This document shows, one piece after another, positions 20,214 through 29,361 of a stretch of DNA of 64,000 nucleotides (positions within the stretch are counted from its first letter, which is position 1; every line of letters starts with the position of its first letter). Under the pieces are notes generated by a model that saw nothing but the letters and a program-made list of their open reading frames with translations, did no database searches and was not told the origin of the DNA. The position numbers and the translations under genes are program-made. This stretch comes from Bradyrhizobium diazoefficiens (GTDB lineage Bacteria; Pseudomonadota; Alphaproteobacteria; Rhizobiales; Xanthobacteraceae): positions 4,244,501-4,308,500 of the forward strand of contig NZ_CP067102.1 of NCBI RefSeq assembly GCF_016616885.1, read 5' to 3'.

Positions 20214-20864
20214 ATGACCTCCAATCAGCCCCCGCCGGAAAAGATGATGTTTCAGCTCACGCTGAGGCGTCGCGGCATCAGCGATCAAACCGTGCTGCGG
20301 ACCATGGAGGAGGTGCCGCGCGACCTGTTCGTCGACGAGGCTGATCGCGATGGCGCCTACCGTGACAGCGCGCTGCCGATCGCCTGCGGACAGACCATCA
20401 GCCAGCCTTTCGTCGTCGCCTACATGACCGAGCAGCTTCAGCTCCAGAAGACCCACCGCGTGCTCGAGATCGGCGCAGGCTCCGGCTATCAGGCCGCCGT
20501 GCTGTCGAAGCTCGCGCGCGAGGTGCTGACGGTCGAGCGCTACCGCAAGCTCGCGGATGCTGCACGCGCCAGGCTCGAAAAGCTCGGCTGTCACAATGTC
20601 GAGGTGATGCTCGGCGACGGTCTCAATCTGCCGCCGAACATCGGCCCGTTCGACCGCATCATCGTCACCGCCGCAGTGGAGCAGATTCCGGAGAACCTGG
20701 TCGAGCGGCTCGAGGTCGGCGGCATCCTGATTGCGCCGGTCGGCCCGCATCAGGGCGTGCAGACGTTGATCCGGCTCAATCGGACCGAAGCCGGGATCGA
20801 ACGCAAGGAACTCGTCGAGGTCCGTTTCGTGCCGGCGCTGCCTGGCGTGGCGCGGGAGCTGTAG
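20214..20864 (+). CDS. pcm: Protein-L-isoaspartate O-methyltransferase
   Basis: Pcm repairs isoaspartyl damage in proteins by SAM-dependent methylation. The 216-residue protein shows the PCMT motifs: [20 protein letters not shown] (substrate and SAM binding loop), [19 protein letters not shown] (SAM motif I), and [13 protein letters not shown] (motif III region). Length fits the family. It is preceded by the divergent response regulator and followed by the NlpD-like gene 109 bp later. Confidence 0.95.
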   Translation: MTSNQPPPEKMMFQLTLRRRGISDQTVLRTMEEVPRDLFVDEADRDGAYRDSALPIACGQTISQPFVVAYMTEQLQLQKTHRVLEIGAGSGYQAAVLSKLAREVLTVERYRKLADAARARLEKLGCHNVEVMLGDGLNLPPNIGPFDRIIVTAAVEQIPENLVERLEVGGILIAPVGPHQGVQTLIRLNRTEAGIERKELVEVRFVPALPGVAREL

Positions 20865-20973
20865 AACTCCGGATCGGCAGTGCATCCAACATCTTATTGG
20901 GAGGGTTAAGCCGTTATTTACTCGGCGCGTGTTTACTTAAAAGACCAGTTCTGTTGCGTACGAGTGAGTAACC

Positions 20974-22365
20974 ATGTCTGTTGTCGCCGAGTTGCTTTAC
21001 TCGCGCCGCGTACCGCAGGTCGCGGTGCTGGCGCTAATTTCCTTCAGCTTCGCAGGGTGCAGTGCCGACATGCAGTCGCGCCTGTCCCAGTCGAACTTCT
21101 CCAATCCCTTCTCTGAATCGACCGGTTCGGTCCAGCAAGCCCCGCCGCCGCAGCGCGAGCTGCCGCAATATTCGCGGCCGCAGACTCAGCCCGGCTATTA
21201 TCAATCCCAGGCCTTGCCGCCGCCTGCGGTCGCCGCGCCGCAATCCTACCCGGTTGCAGCGGGTGGGGGCGTCTCCGGAGGTGGTCGCGGGCTCGGCTCC
21301 TACACACCGCCGGCTCAGCCGCGTCTTGAAGCTACCGGCACCGTGCCGCCGCGCTCGGTCGCGGCCGCCCAGCCGGTCGGCGGGACCAAGATCATCGTCG
21401 GCACCAGCGACACGCTCGACGTGCTCGCCAAGCGCTATCACGTGACGCCGCAGGCGATCATGGCCGCCAACGGCTATAAGGGGCCACGCGCGCTCTCGCC
21501 CGGCCAGCAACTGGTCATTCCGCATCCCGGTGCAACGGCTGCTGCTCCGGCGCCGGTCATGGCTCCGGTTGCTGCTGCTCCGGCGATGGCGCCGAAGCCG
21601 GTTGCGGCCGTCGCCGCGCCGCCGAGCAGTCACTTCGTCAATCGCGGCGATACGCTCGCCAGCATCACCCGCAAGAACCATATCTCCGCGGCCGAGCTCG
21701 CGCGCGCCAACGGTCTCGCACCGTCGGCAAAACTCAAGCTCGGCACCAAGCTGACCGTGCCTGGCGCCAAGACCGCAGCGGTTGCCGCTCCGCTTGCTCC
21801 GGCGCCGGTTGCCGCGGCCCCCGTGGCGGCTGCGCTGCAGCCGGTTGCGGCCGCTCCCGCGCCGACCACCAAGATGGCCGCTGTTGCCCAGCCGGCGCAG
21901 AGCGCGCGCCTGGCCCAGGCCACCACCAATATCGAAGAGAAAGCCGTCGAGACGCCGGCGAAAGCGGCGGAGACCACCAGCTCGCTGCCGACCTTCCGCT
22001 GGCCGGTGCGCGGCAAGGTGATCACGAGCTACGGCGCCAAGACCAACGGCAAGTCCAATGACGGCATCAATGTCGCGGTGCCCGAGGGGACGCCGGTCAA
22101 GGCGGCTGAAGACGGTGTGGTTGCCTATTCCGGCAACGAGCTGAAGGGCTACGGCAATCTGGTCCTGGTTCGGCACTCCAACGGCTACGTCACCGCATAT
22201 GCCCATGCGAGTGAGCTGTTGGTGAAGCGCGGCGATCCAATCAAGCGCGGTCAGGTCATTGCCAAGTCGGGTCAATCCGGGGAGGTGGCGTCGCCGCAGC
22301 TCCACTTCGAGATCCGTAAGGGATCGAGCCCGGTTGACCCGCTTCAATTTCTGAACGGGGCGTGA
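20974..22365 (+). CDS. NlpD-like lipoprotein: two LysM domains and a degenerate LytM/M23 domain
   Basis: The 463-residue protein has a lipoprotein signal (VAVLALISFSFAGC, lipid Cys near residue 28), two LysM peptidoglycan-binding domains (about 145-190, IIVGTSDTLDVLAKRYHVTP; and 220-265, HFVNRGDTLASITRKNHIS), Ala/Pro-rich linkers, and a C-terminal M23 fold (FRWPVRGKVITSYGAKTNGK onward). The usual first zinc motif HxGxD is NDGIN here and only the final LHFEI His is clear, so it is probably not a peptidase. As with E. coli NlpD, it likely activates amidases at the septum. surE-pcm-nlpD order supports this. Confidence 0.88.
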   Translation: MSVVAELLYSRRVPQVAVLALISFSFAGCSADMQSRLSQSNFSNPFSESTGSVQQAPPPQRELPQYSRPQTQPGYYQSQALPPPAVAAPQSYPVAAGGGVSGGGRGLGSYTPPAQPRLEATGTVPPRSVAAAQPVGGTKIIVGTSDTLDVLAKRYHVTPQAIMAANGYKGPRALSPGQQLVIPHPGATAAAPAPVMAPVAAAPAMAPKPVAAVAAPPSSHFVNRGDTLASITRKNHISAAELARANGLAPSAKLKLGTKLTVPGAKTAAVAAPLAPAPVAAAPVAAALQPVAAAPAPTTKMAAVAQPAQSARLAQATTNIEEKAVETPAKAAETTSSLPTFRWPVRGKVITSYGAKTNGKSNDGINVAVPEGTPVKAAEDGVVAYSGNELKGYGNLVLVRHSNGYVTAYAHASELLVKRGDPIKRGQVIAKSGQSGEVASPQLHFEIRKGSSPVDPLQFLNGA

Positions 22366-22406
22366 GGCTCACGCTTCGGTCGGGTAGACTCCGTCCACAT
22401 ACGAGC

Positions 22407-22510
22407 TGTCATCGTCCGCGAAGGCGGACGATCCAGTATTCCAGAGACGGTCATTGTTGAGCCGATAGGCCGCGGCGCACTGGATTCCCCGCCTTCGCGG
22501 GGAATGACAT
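22407..22510. repeat. Dispersed palindromic repeat, family A copy 2 (inverted)
   Basis: Reverse-complement copy of the element at 16735-16836, with the same hairpin ends, here ATCGTCCGCGAAGGCGGACG and CCCCGCCTTCGCGGGGAATG. It lies between convergent genes, the NlpD-like gene and the DUF815 ATPase, where a transcription stop is expected. Confidence 0.88.
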
Positions 22511-22534
22511 TTGTGGGTGAAGCGAGACCGCCCC

Positions 22535-23515
22535 TTACGTCGCCGTCAGCTTCACGCCGAGCCGTCCTGCCAGCTCCTGCACGAACTGCCAGGCGACGCG
22601 GCCTGAGCGCGAGCCGCGCGTCGTCGACCATTCCAGCGCCTCGCGCTCCAGCGCCTCATCGTCGACCTTGATGCCGAAATGGTTGCAATAGCCGCGCACC
22701 ATGGCGAGATACTCGTCCTGGCTGCAGCGGTGGAAGCCGAGCCACAGGCCGAAGCGGTCCGACAGCGAAACCTTCTCTTCGACCGCTTCGCCGGGATTAA
22801 TTGCGGTCGAGCGCTCGTTCTCGATCATCTCGCGCGCGAGCAGATGGCGTCGGTTGGAGGTGGCGTAGAGGATGACGTTCTCGGGCCGGCCCTCGATGCC
22901 GCCTTCGAGCACGGCCTTGAGCGACTTGTAGGACGCATCATTGCCGTCGAAGGAGAGGTCGTCGCAGAACACGATGAAGCGGAAGGACGAGGCGCGCAGT
23001 TGCTCCATCAGCGCCGGCAGGCTCTCGATGTCCTCGCGATGGATCTCGATCAGCTTCAGTTTATCGGCGGGTTTGCGGTCGCCGTTGATGCTGGCGTGGG
23101 CGGCTTTCACGAGCGAGGACTTGCCCATGCCGCGCGCGCCCCAGAGCAGGGCGTTGTTGGCGGGCAGGCCGTTGGCGAACCGCTCGCTGTTCTCCATCAG
23201 GATGTCGCGCATCCGGTCGACGCCCTTGAGCAGGAACAGCTCGACGCGGCTGACCCGCAGCACCGCAGCAAGGCGGCCGTCGGGGTGCCAGACATAGGCG
23301 TCCGCCTGTTTGAACGACTCGCGCGCAACAGCCGGCTTGCCCTGGGCGGCGAGGTGCACCGCGATGGTCTCCAGCGCGCGGACGATGCGGTCCTGGGACA
23401 GGCCCGGGTCCGCCTTTGAGACCGCCTTGGGGCGTTTTGCCGCGACCTGGGCGGGCTTCGTGGCAGGGGTGCGGGGGCCTTTGCCGGCCGGGCTTTTGCT
23501 TGGTTTTTTGGGCAT
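22535..23515 (-). CDS. DUF815-family P-loop ATPase
   Basis: From the ATG at 23515 (MPKKPSKSPAGKGPRTPATK) the protein has 326 residues. A basic, Lys/Pro/Ala-rich tail of about 45 residues precedes an AAA-type ATPase: Walker A GARGMGKSSLV, Walker B region RFIVFCDDLSFD, sensor region NVILYATSNRRHL. This matches DUF815, a family of ATP/GTP-binding proteins with unknown biological role, often beside yajC in rhizobia. The start of the longer frame at 23599 is not supported. yajC starts 180 bp away in the opposite direction. Confidence 0.85.
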   Translation of the reverse strand: MPKKPSKSPAGKGPRTPATKPAQVAAKRPKAVSKADPGLSQDRIVRALETIAVHLAAQGKPAVARESFKQADAYVWHPDGRLAAVLRVSRVELFLLKGVDRMRDILMENSERFANGLPANNALLWGARGMGKSSLVKAAHASINGDRKPADKLKLIEIHREDIESLPALMEQLRASSFRFIVFCDDLSFDGNDASYKSLKAVLEGGIEGRPENVILYATSNRRHLLAREMIENERSTAINPGEAVEEKVSLSDRFGLWLGFHRCSQDEYLAMVRGYCNHFGIKVDDEALEREALEWSTTRGSRSGRVAWQFVQELAGRLGVKLTAT

Positions 23516-23695
23516 GTCCGAAGTTCCTGAGAATGCAGCCTTATCGGGCCTGACGGCGCGCCGCAAGGTGGCCAAATCGACGGTCTGGCAGCGTTGCAAT
23601 TGGGGCGGTGGCCGCTATAGTCCGCGCGAATTTGACCGAACCGGTCGCCTTCAGGGCCTGACCGGTTTTCCCCCGTTTCCACGAGGATCGTCCGA

Positions 23696-24064
23696 ATGTT
23701 CATTACCCCTGCGTATGCCCAGGCTGCGGGCGCCGGTGACACCAACAGCATGTTGATGTCGCTGCTGCCGTTCGCCCTGATCTTCGTGATCATGTACTTC
23801 CTGATTCTGCGTCCACAGCAGAAGAAGGTGAAGGATCACGCCGAGCTCGTGAAGAACATCCGCCGCGGCGACACCGTCGTGACCTCGGGCGGTCTGGTCG
23901 GCAAGGTCACCAAGGTGGTCGATGACGATCAGATCGAGTTCGAGATTTCCGACGGCGTGCGCGTGCGCCAGATGCGGTCGATGATTTCGGGCGTGCGCGC
24001 CAAGGGCGAGCCGGCCAAGGACAGCGCGAAGGAAAGCGCCAAGGACGACGCCGCGGCGAAGTGA
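23696..24064 (+). CDS. yajC: Preprotein translocase subunit YajC
   Basis: YajC is a small single-pass partner of SecDF. The 122-residue protein has one membrane helix (LLPFALIFVIMYFLILRPQQ), then the signature KKVKDHAELVKNIRRGDTVV and TSGGLVGKVTKV, and a charged Lys/Asp/Ala C-terminal tail. The first 25 residues before the helix (FITPAYAQAAGAGD) face the periplasm. It opens the yajC-secD-secF operon that continues into the two complex I assembly-factor homologues. Confidence 0.95.
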   Translation: MFITPAYAQAAGAGDTNSMLMSLLPFALIFVIMYFLILRPQQKKVKDHAELVKNIRRGDTVVTSGGLVGKVTKVVDDDQIEFEISDGVRVRQMRSMISGVRAKGEPAKDSAKESAKDDAAAK

Positions 24065-24126
24065 GCGCGTCCGCGAGTCTTTATAATAAGTTTCCTGCAA
24101 ATCTCCTGATCTGACAGGTCCAGTCG

Positions 24127-25725
24127 ATGTTGTATTTCACGCGGTGGAGGGCGCTCGGGATTATCCTGATAGCGCTGGTCGTGTGCCTCTGCGCGGTCCC
24201 GAACTTCTTCCCCGAAGCGCAGGTCAAGACCTGGCCCGCCTGGGCGCAGCGCCGGCTCGTGCTCGGCCTCGACCTTCAGGGTGGCTCCTATCTGCTGCTC
24301 GAGGTCGATGCCAACTACGTCAAGAAGGAAAAGCTCGACCAGGTCCGCGACGACGTCCGTCGCTCGCTGCGCGAGGCCAAAATCGGCTATACTGGCCTCG
24401 TGACCCGCGGCGACACCGTCGAGGTCCGGGTCAAGGATACCGATCACCAGGCTGCGCTGACCAAGCTGCGTGACCTCTCACAACCGATCGGCGGCCTGCT
24501 CGGGTCGAGCGCCCAGCGCGATCTCGACATATCCGATGCCGGCGGCGGGTTGATCCGCCTGGCACTGTCGCAGCCAGCAATGGTCGAGCGCATGCGCAAG
24601 ACCATCGAGCAGTCGATCCAGATCGTCGAGCGGCGCGTCAACGAGCTCGGCACCGTCGAGCCGGTGATCCAGCGCCAGGGCACGGACCGCATCCTGGTGC
24701 AGGTCCCGGGCCTTCAGGACCCGACGCATCTGAAAGAGCTGCTCGGCAAGACCGCGAAGATGGAATTCCGCATGGTCGACACCTCGGTGCCGCCGGACCA
24801 GGCGCAGCGTGGCGGACTGCCGCCGGATTCCGAGCTGCTGATGAGCCAGAGCTCGCCGAAGGTGCCCTACGTCGTCAAGAAGCAGGTGCTGGTGTCGGGC
24901 GGCGAGCTCACCGATGCGCAGACCGGATTTGACCAGCGCACCAACGAGCCGATCGTCTCGTTCCGCTTCAACTCCACCGGCGCCCGCAAATTCGCGCAGG
25001 CCACGCAGGAGAATGTGGGTCTGCCGTTCGCGATCGTGCTCGACAACGAGGTGATCTCGGCACCGGTGATCCGCGAGCCCATCACGGGCGGGCAGGGGCA
25101 GATTTCGGGCAATTTCACCGTTCAGTCCGCCAACGATCTGGCCGTGCTGCTGCGCGCCGGCGCGCTGCCGGCGCCGCTCACGGTGGTCGAAGAGCGCACC
25201 GTCGGTCCGGGCCTCGGCCAGGATTCGATCGAGAAGGGCGAGCTTGCGGCCTATGTCGGCTCGATCATGGTCATCGTGTTCATGCTCTTGACCTACCGGC
25301 TGTTCGGCGTGTTCGCCAACATCGCGGTGACGATCAACGTCGCCATGATCTTCGGCCTGTTGTCGCTGCTCAACGCCACGCTGACGCTGCCCGGCATCGC
25401 CGGCATCGTGCTCACCGTCGGCATCGCGGTCGATAGCAACGTGCTGATCTATGAGCGTATCCGCGAGGAGTTGCGCGGCGGCCGCAACGCGATCTCGGCG
25501 ATCGACGCCGGTTTCAAGCGGGCGCTTGCGACCATCCTCGATTCCAATATCACCACCTTCATTGCCGCCGCGGTGCTGTTCTATATCGGCACCGGCCCGG
25601 TGCGCGGCTTCGCCGTGACGCTGGGCATCGGCATCATCACCACGGTGTTCACCGCCTTCACGCTGACCCGGCTGATCGTGGCCGGGTGGGTGCGGTGGAA
25701 GCGGCCGCAGAGCGTGCCGATCTAG
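24127..25725 (+). CDS. secD: Protein translocase subunit SecD
   Basis: SecD uses the proton gradient to pull proteins out of SecYEG on the periplasmic side. The 532-residue protein has an N-terminal membrane helix, the LGLDLQGGSYLLLEVD motif (SecD family D-L-x-G-G), a large periplasmic P1 domain (about 50-360), and five C-terminal helices with GIAVDSNVLIYERIREELRG, the conserved D-x-N-V/I-L-x-Y-E/D-R-I-R-E motif with the proton-path Asp. Length is normal. secF follows ten bases later. Confidence 0.97.
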   Translation: MLYFTRWRALGIILIALVVCLCAVPNFFPEAQVKTWPAWAQRRLVLGLDLQGGSYLLLEVDANYVKKEKLDQVRDDVRRSLREAKIGYTGLVTRGDTVEVRVKDTDHQAALTKLRDLSQPIGGLLGSSAQRDLDISDAGGGLIRLALSQPAMVERMRKTIEQSIQIVERRVNELGTVEPVIQRQGTDRILVQVPGLQDPTHLKELLGKTAKMEFRMVDTSVPPDQAQRGGLPPDSELLMSQSSPKVPYVVKKQVLVSGGELTDAQTGFDQRTNEPIVSFRFNSTGARKFAQATQENVGLPFAIVLDNEVISAPVIREPITGGQGQISGNFTVQSANDLAVLLRAGALPAPLTVVEERTVGPGLGQDSIEKGELAAYVGSIMVIVFMLLTYRLFGVFANIAVTINVAMIFGLLSLLNATLTLPGIAGIVLTVGIAVDSNVLIYERIREELRGGRNAISAIDAGFKRALATILDSNITTFIAAAVLFYIGTGPVRGFAVTLGIGIITTVFTAFTLTRLIVAGWVRWKRPQSVPI

Positions 25726-25735
25726 GAGCCTGACC

Positions 25736-26755
25736 GTGACTCACATTGTTCTCATCGGGCTCGGTATCCTGATCACAGTCCTCACCGTGGTCTCGGTGTT
25801 CGGCTGGCTGCCGTCGCTGCGCATCGTCCCTGATGATACGCATTTCGACTTCACGCGCTTCCGTCGCATCAGCTTCCCGATCTCGGCGGCGCTGTCGATT
25901 GTCGCCATCACGCTGTTCTTCACCCACGGCCTGAATTTCGGCATCGACTTCCGCGGCGGCACGCTGCTGGAGGTGCGGGCCAAGTCCGGCACCGCCGACA
26001 TCGCGGCGATGCGCACGACACTGGATGGTCTGCGCCTGGGCGAAGTCCAGATCCAGCAAATCGGCGGTCCGGCGGACGTCCTGATCCGTGTCGCGGAGCA
26101 GCCGGGCGGCGACGCCGCGCAGCAGGGAGCCGTGCAGAAGGTCCGCACGGCACTCGGCGATTCCTTCGAATATCGCCGCGTCGAAGTGGTCGGTCCGCGC
26201 GTTTCCGGCGAGTTGCTGGCCTTCGGCATGCTCGGCCTGATGCTCGCGATCGTCTCGATCCTGATCTACCTCTGGTTCCGGTTCGAATGGCAGTTCGCGC
26301 TCGGCGCCATGATCGCCAACGTGCACGATATCGTGTTGACCATCGGCTTCATGTCGATCAGCCAGGTCGATTTCGACTTGACCAGCATCGCGGCGCTTCT
26401 GACCATTCTCGGTTATTCGCTCAACGATACCGTCGTCATCTATGACCGCATCCGTGAAATGCTGCGGCGCTACAAGAAGATGCCGATGCCGCAGCTGCTG
26501 AACGAGTCCATCAACTCGACGCTGTCGCGTTCGATCATCACCCATTTCACCGTGACGCTGGCGCTGCTCGCCCTGCTGCTGTTCGGCGGTCACGCCATCC
26601 ACAGCTTCACGGCCGTCATGATGTTCGGCGTGGTGCTGGTCGGCACCTATACTTCGATCTTCATCGCAGCGCCGATCCTGATCTATCTCGGCGTCGGCGA
26701 GCATCGCGAAGATGCGAGAGAAGAGGCTCCGCCGGCGAAGAAAAACAAGGCATGA
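25736..26755 (+). CDS. secF: Protein translocase subunit SecF
   Basis: SecF is the partner of SecD in the translocon accessory complex. The 339-residue protein starts with GTG at 25736 (GGAGCC is just upstream) and has an N-terminal helix pair, the NFGIDFRGGTLLEV motif of SecF, a short periplasmic domain, and a C-terminal block of helices with YSLNDTVVIYDRIREMLRRY. The extra N-terminal hydrophobic segment before RISFPISA is common in alphaproteobacteria. The next gene is an NDUFAF3 homologue. Confidence 0.97.
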   Translation: MTHIVLIGLGILITVLTVVSVFGWLPSLRIVPDDTHFDFTRFRRISFPISAALSIVAITLFFTHGLNFGIDFRGGTLLEVRAKSGTADIAAMRTTLDGLRLGEVQIQQIGGPADVLIRVAEQPGGDAAQQGAVQKVRTALGDSFEYRRVEVVGPRVSGELLAFGMLGLMLAIVSILIYLWFRFEWQFALGAMIANVHDIVLTIGFMSISQVDFDLTSIAALLTILGYSLNDTVVIYDRIREMLRRYKKMPMPQLLNESINSTLSRSIITHFTVTLALLALLLFGGHAIHSFTAVMMFGVVLVGTYTSIFIAAPILIYLGVGEHREDAREEAPPAKKNKA

Positions 26756-26815
26756 TCCGAACCGCAGGCCCTCGCATGAGTTTGCGAAGGCAGTCAGCTC
26801 ATTCGGACGAAGCTC

Positions 26816-27199
26816 ATGGCCGGCGACCCCAACGCTCCCCATTTCCCGCGCTCGGCGCCAATCGAGGCCTATGGCAAGGGCGGTTTTGCCTTCGCCGGCA
26901 TGTCGCACCGGGGCTCGCTGCTGTGCCTGCCTGATGCGATCTGGGCCTGGGACGTGACCGATCCAGGCAAGATCGACCGCTATTCGCTGGATCGGGTTTT
27001 CGCGGCCGCCAACAGCATCGACACGCTGCTGGTCGGGACCGGAACCGGCGTCTGGCTGCCGCCGCCGGAACTGCGCCAGGCGCTGAAGGCGGTGAGGGTG
27101 GTGCTGGACACCATGCAAACCGGGCCGGCCGTGCGCACCTACAACATCATGATCGGCGAGCGGCGCCGCGTCGCGGCTGCGCTGATTGCGGTGCCATGA
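26816..27199 (+). CDS. Mth938/DUF498 domain protein, NDUFAF3 homologue
   Basis: The 127-residue protein (MAGDPNAPHFPRSAPIEAYG) has the Mth938 fold pattern: I-E-A-Y-G-x-G-G-F-x-F near the start, then DTLLVGTGTGVWLPPPELRQ, VVLDTMQTGPAVRTYNIMIG and ERRRVAAALIAVP. Mitochondrial NDUFAF3, needed for complex I assembly, belongs to this family, and gene order beside secDF in alphaproteobacteria is conserved. It has no catalytic residues known. It overlaps the next gene (ATGA), whose mitochondrial relative is another complex I factor. A role in NADH dehydrogenase assembly is inferred. Confidence 0.88.
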   Translation: MAGDPNAPHFPRSAPIEAYGKGGFAFAGMSHRGSLLCLPDAIWAWDVTDPGKIDRYSLDRVFAAANSIDTLLVGTGTGVWLPPPELRQALKAVRVVLDTMQTGPAVRTYNIMIGERRRVAAALIAVP

Positions 27200-28059
27200 G
27201 CCGCGCTGCGCCGCCGCCCGACACCGTGACATTCTGCGCCGACCTCGTGCGTAGCCACGACTTTCCACGCTACGCCGCGACCCTGTTCGCGCCCGCCGCC
27301 GAACGGCGGGCGCTGCTGGCGCTCTACGCCTTCAATGTCGAGATCGTCCGGGTCCGCGACCAGGTGAGCCAGCCCTTGCCCGGCGAAATCCGCTTTCAAT
27401 GGTGGACCGATCTGTTCTCGGGCCTTGTCCACGGCAGCGCCGAGGGCAATCCCGTGGCGGCCGAGCTGTTGCGCGCGATCCGCGATTTTGATCTGCCGGT
27501 CGAACCGTTGTCGCTGCTCGTCGACGAGCATCAGTTCGATCTCTACAACGATCCGATGCCGACCATGACGGCGCTTGAGGGCTATCTGGCGGCGACCTGT
27601 TCGGCCTTGTTCGCGCTCGCGGCGCGGATCATGGGCGAAGCTTCGGATGCGAGCGAGCACCTCGCGCGGCATGCCGGGCTGGCGCAGGGCATCGCGCAAG
27701 TGATCGCGAACCTGCCGCGGGACTCGGCCCATCGACAATTGTTCCTGCCGCAGCAATTCCTGACCAGCCATGGCTGTGGCATCGAGGATGCGTTTGCCGG
27801 CAAGCAGACGCCCAATCTGGATGCCGTGCTGGACCAGCTCATGGGCGAAGCGCGGCAGCATCTGGCGACGGCCTCGTCGCTGCTGGCGCAGGTGCCGCCG
27901 TCGGCGCGGGCCGCCTTCCTGCCGGTGAGCCAGGTGGGCGCCGATCTCAATCGCCTGTCTCGGCCGGGGCGCAATCCCTTCGCGCCGCAGCCGGTGTCGC
28001 GGTTGCGCACGCTATGGACGCTGTGGCGGGCTTCACGATCCCGCGAATTTACCAAATAG
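27196..28059 (+). CDS. Squalene/phytoene synthase-fold protein, NDUFAF6-like
   Basis: This 287-residue protein has the squalene/phytoene synthase fold but not its active site. Where prenyl synthases carry a first DxxxD box, it reads ALYAFNVEIVRVRDQVSQ, and the second box is replaced by GIAQVIANLPRDSAHRQLF. The wording A-x-x-A-F-N-V-E-x-x-x-V-x-D-x-V-S closely follows mitochondrial NDUFAF6, a complex I assembly factor. It overlaps the NDUFAF3-like gene by four bases. Annotation as phytoene synthase would probably mislead; an assembly or membrane-lipid-binding role is more likely. No carotenoid or hopanoid genes are nearby. Confidence 0.85.
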   Translation: MSRAAPPPDTVTFCADLVRSHDFPRYAATLFAPAAERRALLALYAFNVEIVRVRDQVSQPLPGEIRFQWWTDLFSGLVHGSAEGNPVAAELLRAIRDFDLPVEPLSLLVDEHQFDLYNDPMPTMTALEGYLAATCSALFALAARIMGEASDASEHLARHAGLAQGIAQVIANLPRDSAHRQLFLPQQFLTSHGCGIEDAFAGKQTPNLDAVLDQLMGEARQHLATASSLLAQVPPSARAAFLPVSQVGADLNRLSRPGRNPFAPQPVSRLRTLWTLWRASRSREFTK

Positions 28060-28104
28060 CGGTTGGCTTATCGCCCGAGGCGGCCAAATGCTCTATGCTG
28101 TCCC

Positions 28105-29349
28105 ATGGCCGAATTGTCCCAAACCGCAATCCCGGATCTGAGCGGCCTCCCGGTCGCACCTGGCGATATTCAAGCTGCTGCCGAGACCATCCGCGGTGCC
28201 GTGGTCGAGACGCCCTGCAACCACAGCCGGACGCTGAGCAACATTTGCGGCTGCGAGCTCTGGCTCAAATTCGAGAACCTCCAGTTCACCTCTTCGTTCA
28301 AGGAGCGTGGCGCGCTGAACCGGCTCACGGCGCTGACGCCGGAGGAGCGTGCGCGCGGCGTCGTCGCCATGTCGGCGGGCAATCACGCGCAGGGCGTGGC
28401 CTATCACGCCAGGCGGCTCGGCATTCCCGCCACGATCGTCATGCCGGTGGGCACGCCGATGGTGAAGGTCGAGAACACCAGACATCATGGTGCCGAGGTG
28501 ATTGTCACCGGCGCGACGCTGGAGGAGGCGGCTGCGTTTGCCCGAAGTCACGGCGAAGCCTGCGGCATGATCTTCGTCCACCCCTATGACGATCCGCTGG
28601 TCATTGCGGGGCAGGGCACGGTCGGGCTGGAGATGCTCAAGGCGGTGCCCGAGCTTGACACGCTGGTGGTTCCGATCGGCGGCGGTGGGCTGATCAGCGG
28701 CATCGCCATTGCGGCGAAATCGATCAAGCCGTCGCTGCGGATTTTGGGCGTCGAGGCCTGGCTCTATCCTTCGATGTACAATGCCATCCACGGCGGCACT
28801 TTGCCCGCACGCGGCGATACGCTCGCCGAAGGCATCGCGGTCAAATCGCCGGGCAAGATCACCACTGAGATCGTCCGCAGCCTGGTCGACGACATCGCGC
28901 TCGTCAACGAAGCCGAGCTCGAGCGTGCGGTCGCAACCCTGATCTCGATCGAGAAGACGGTCGTCGAGGGCGCCGGCGCCGCCGGCCTTGCGGCGGTCAT
29001 GTCTGATCCCACGCGCTTCGCCGGCGAGAAGGTTGGCCTGGTCCTGAGCGGCGGCAACATCGACACCAGGCTGATCGCCTCGGTGCTGACGCGCGAGCTC
29101 GCGCGTGAGGGGCGGCTGACGCAGCTCTCGCTCGATATTCCTGACAGGCCGGGCCAGTTGGCCGCGGTTGCCGCGCTGCTGGCGGAAGCCGGTGCCAACA
29201 TCATCGAGGTCTCACATCAACGGACCTTCTCGGACCTGCCGGCCAAGGCGACGCTGCTGCAACTCGTCATCGAGACCCGCGACAGCGCGCATCTCGACGA
29301 GGTCATGGCCAAGCTCGGCGCATCCGGACTGAGCGCGCGCTGCACCTAA
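28105..29349 (+). CDS. ilvA: Threonine ammonia-lyase (threonine dehydratase) with ACT domain
   Basis: This PLP enzyme converts threonine to 2-oxobutanoate and ammonia. From the ATG at 28105 (MAELSQTAIPDLSGLP) it has 414 residues. The PLP lysine is in SSFKERGALNRL, the phosphate-binding glycine loop is VPIGGGGLISGIAIA, and an ACT-type C-terminal domain (LDIPDRPGQLAAVAALLAEA, residues about 330-414) is present. The length fits the catabolic/short ilvA type with one ACT domain, common in alphaproteobacteria. It may feed isoleucine synthesis. The start at 28063 has no ribosome binding site. Confidence 0.92.
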   Translation: MAELSQTAIPDLSGLPVAPGDIQAAAETIRGAVVETPCNHSRTLSNICGCELWLKFENLQFTSSFKERGALNRLTALTPEERARGVVAMSAGNHAQGVAYHARRLGIPATIVMPVGTPMVKVENTRHHGAEVIVTGATLEEAAAFARSHGEACGMIFVHPYDDPLVIAGQGTVGLEMLKAVPELDTLVVPIGGGGLISGIAIAAKSIKPSLRILGVEAWLYPSMYNAIHGGTLPARGDTLAEGIAVKSPGKITTEIVRSLVDDIALVNEAELERAVATLISIEKTVVEGAGAAGLAAVMSDPTRFAGEKVGLVLSGGNIDTRLIASVLTRELAREGRLTQLSLDIPDRPGQLAAVAALLAEAGANIIEVSHQRTFSDLPAKATLLQLVIETRDSAHLDEVMAKLGASGLSARCT

Positions 29350-29361
29350 GGGGGTGTAACC

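Noticed and set aside
27196..28059. Naming the squalene/phytoene-synthase-fold gene as a carotenoid or hopanoid enzyme
   Set aside because: Both Asp-rich boxes are missing and no related pathway genes are nearby; NDUFAF6-type sequence and context fit better.
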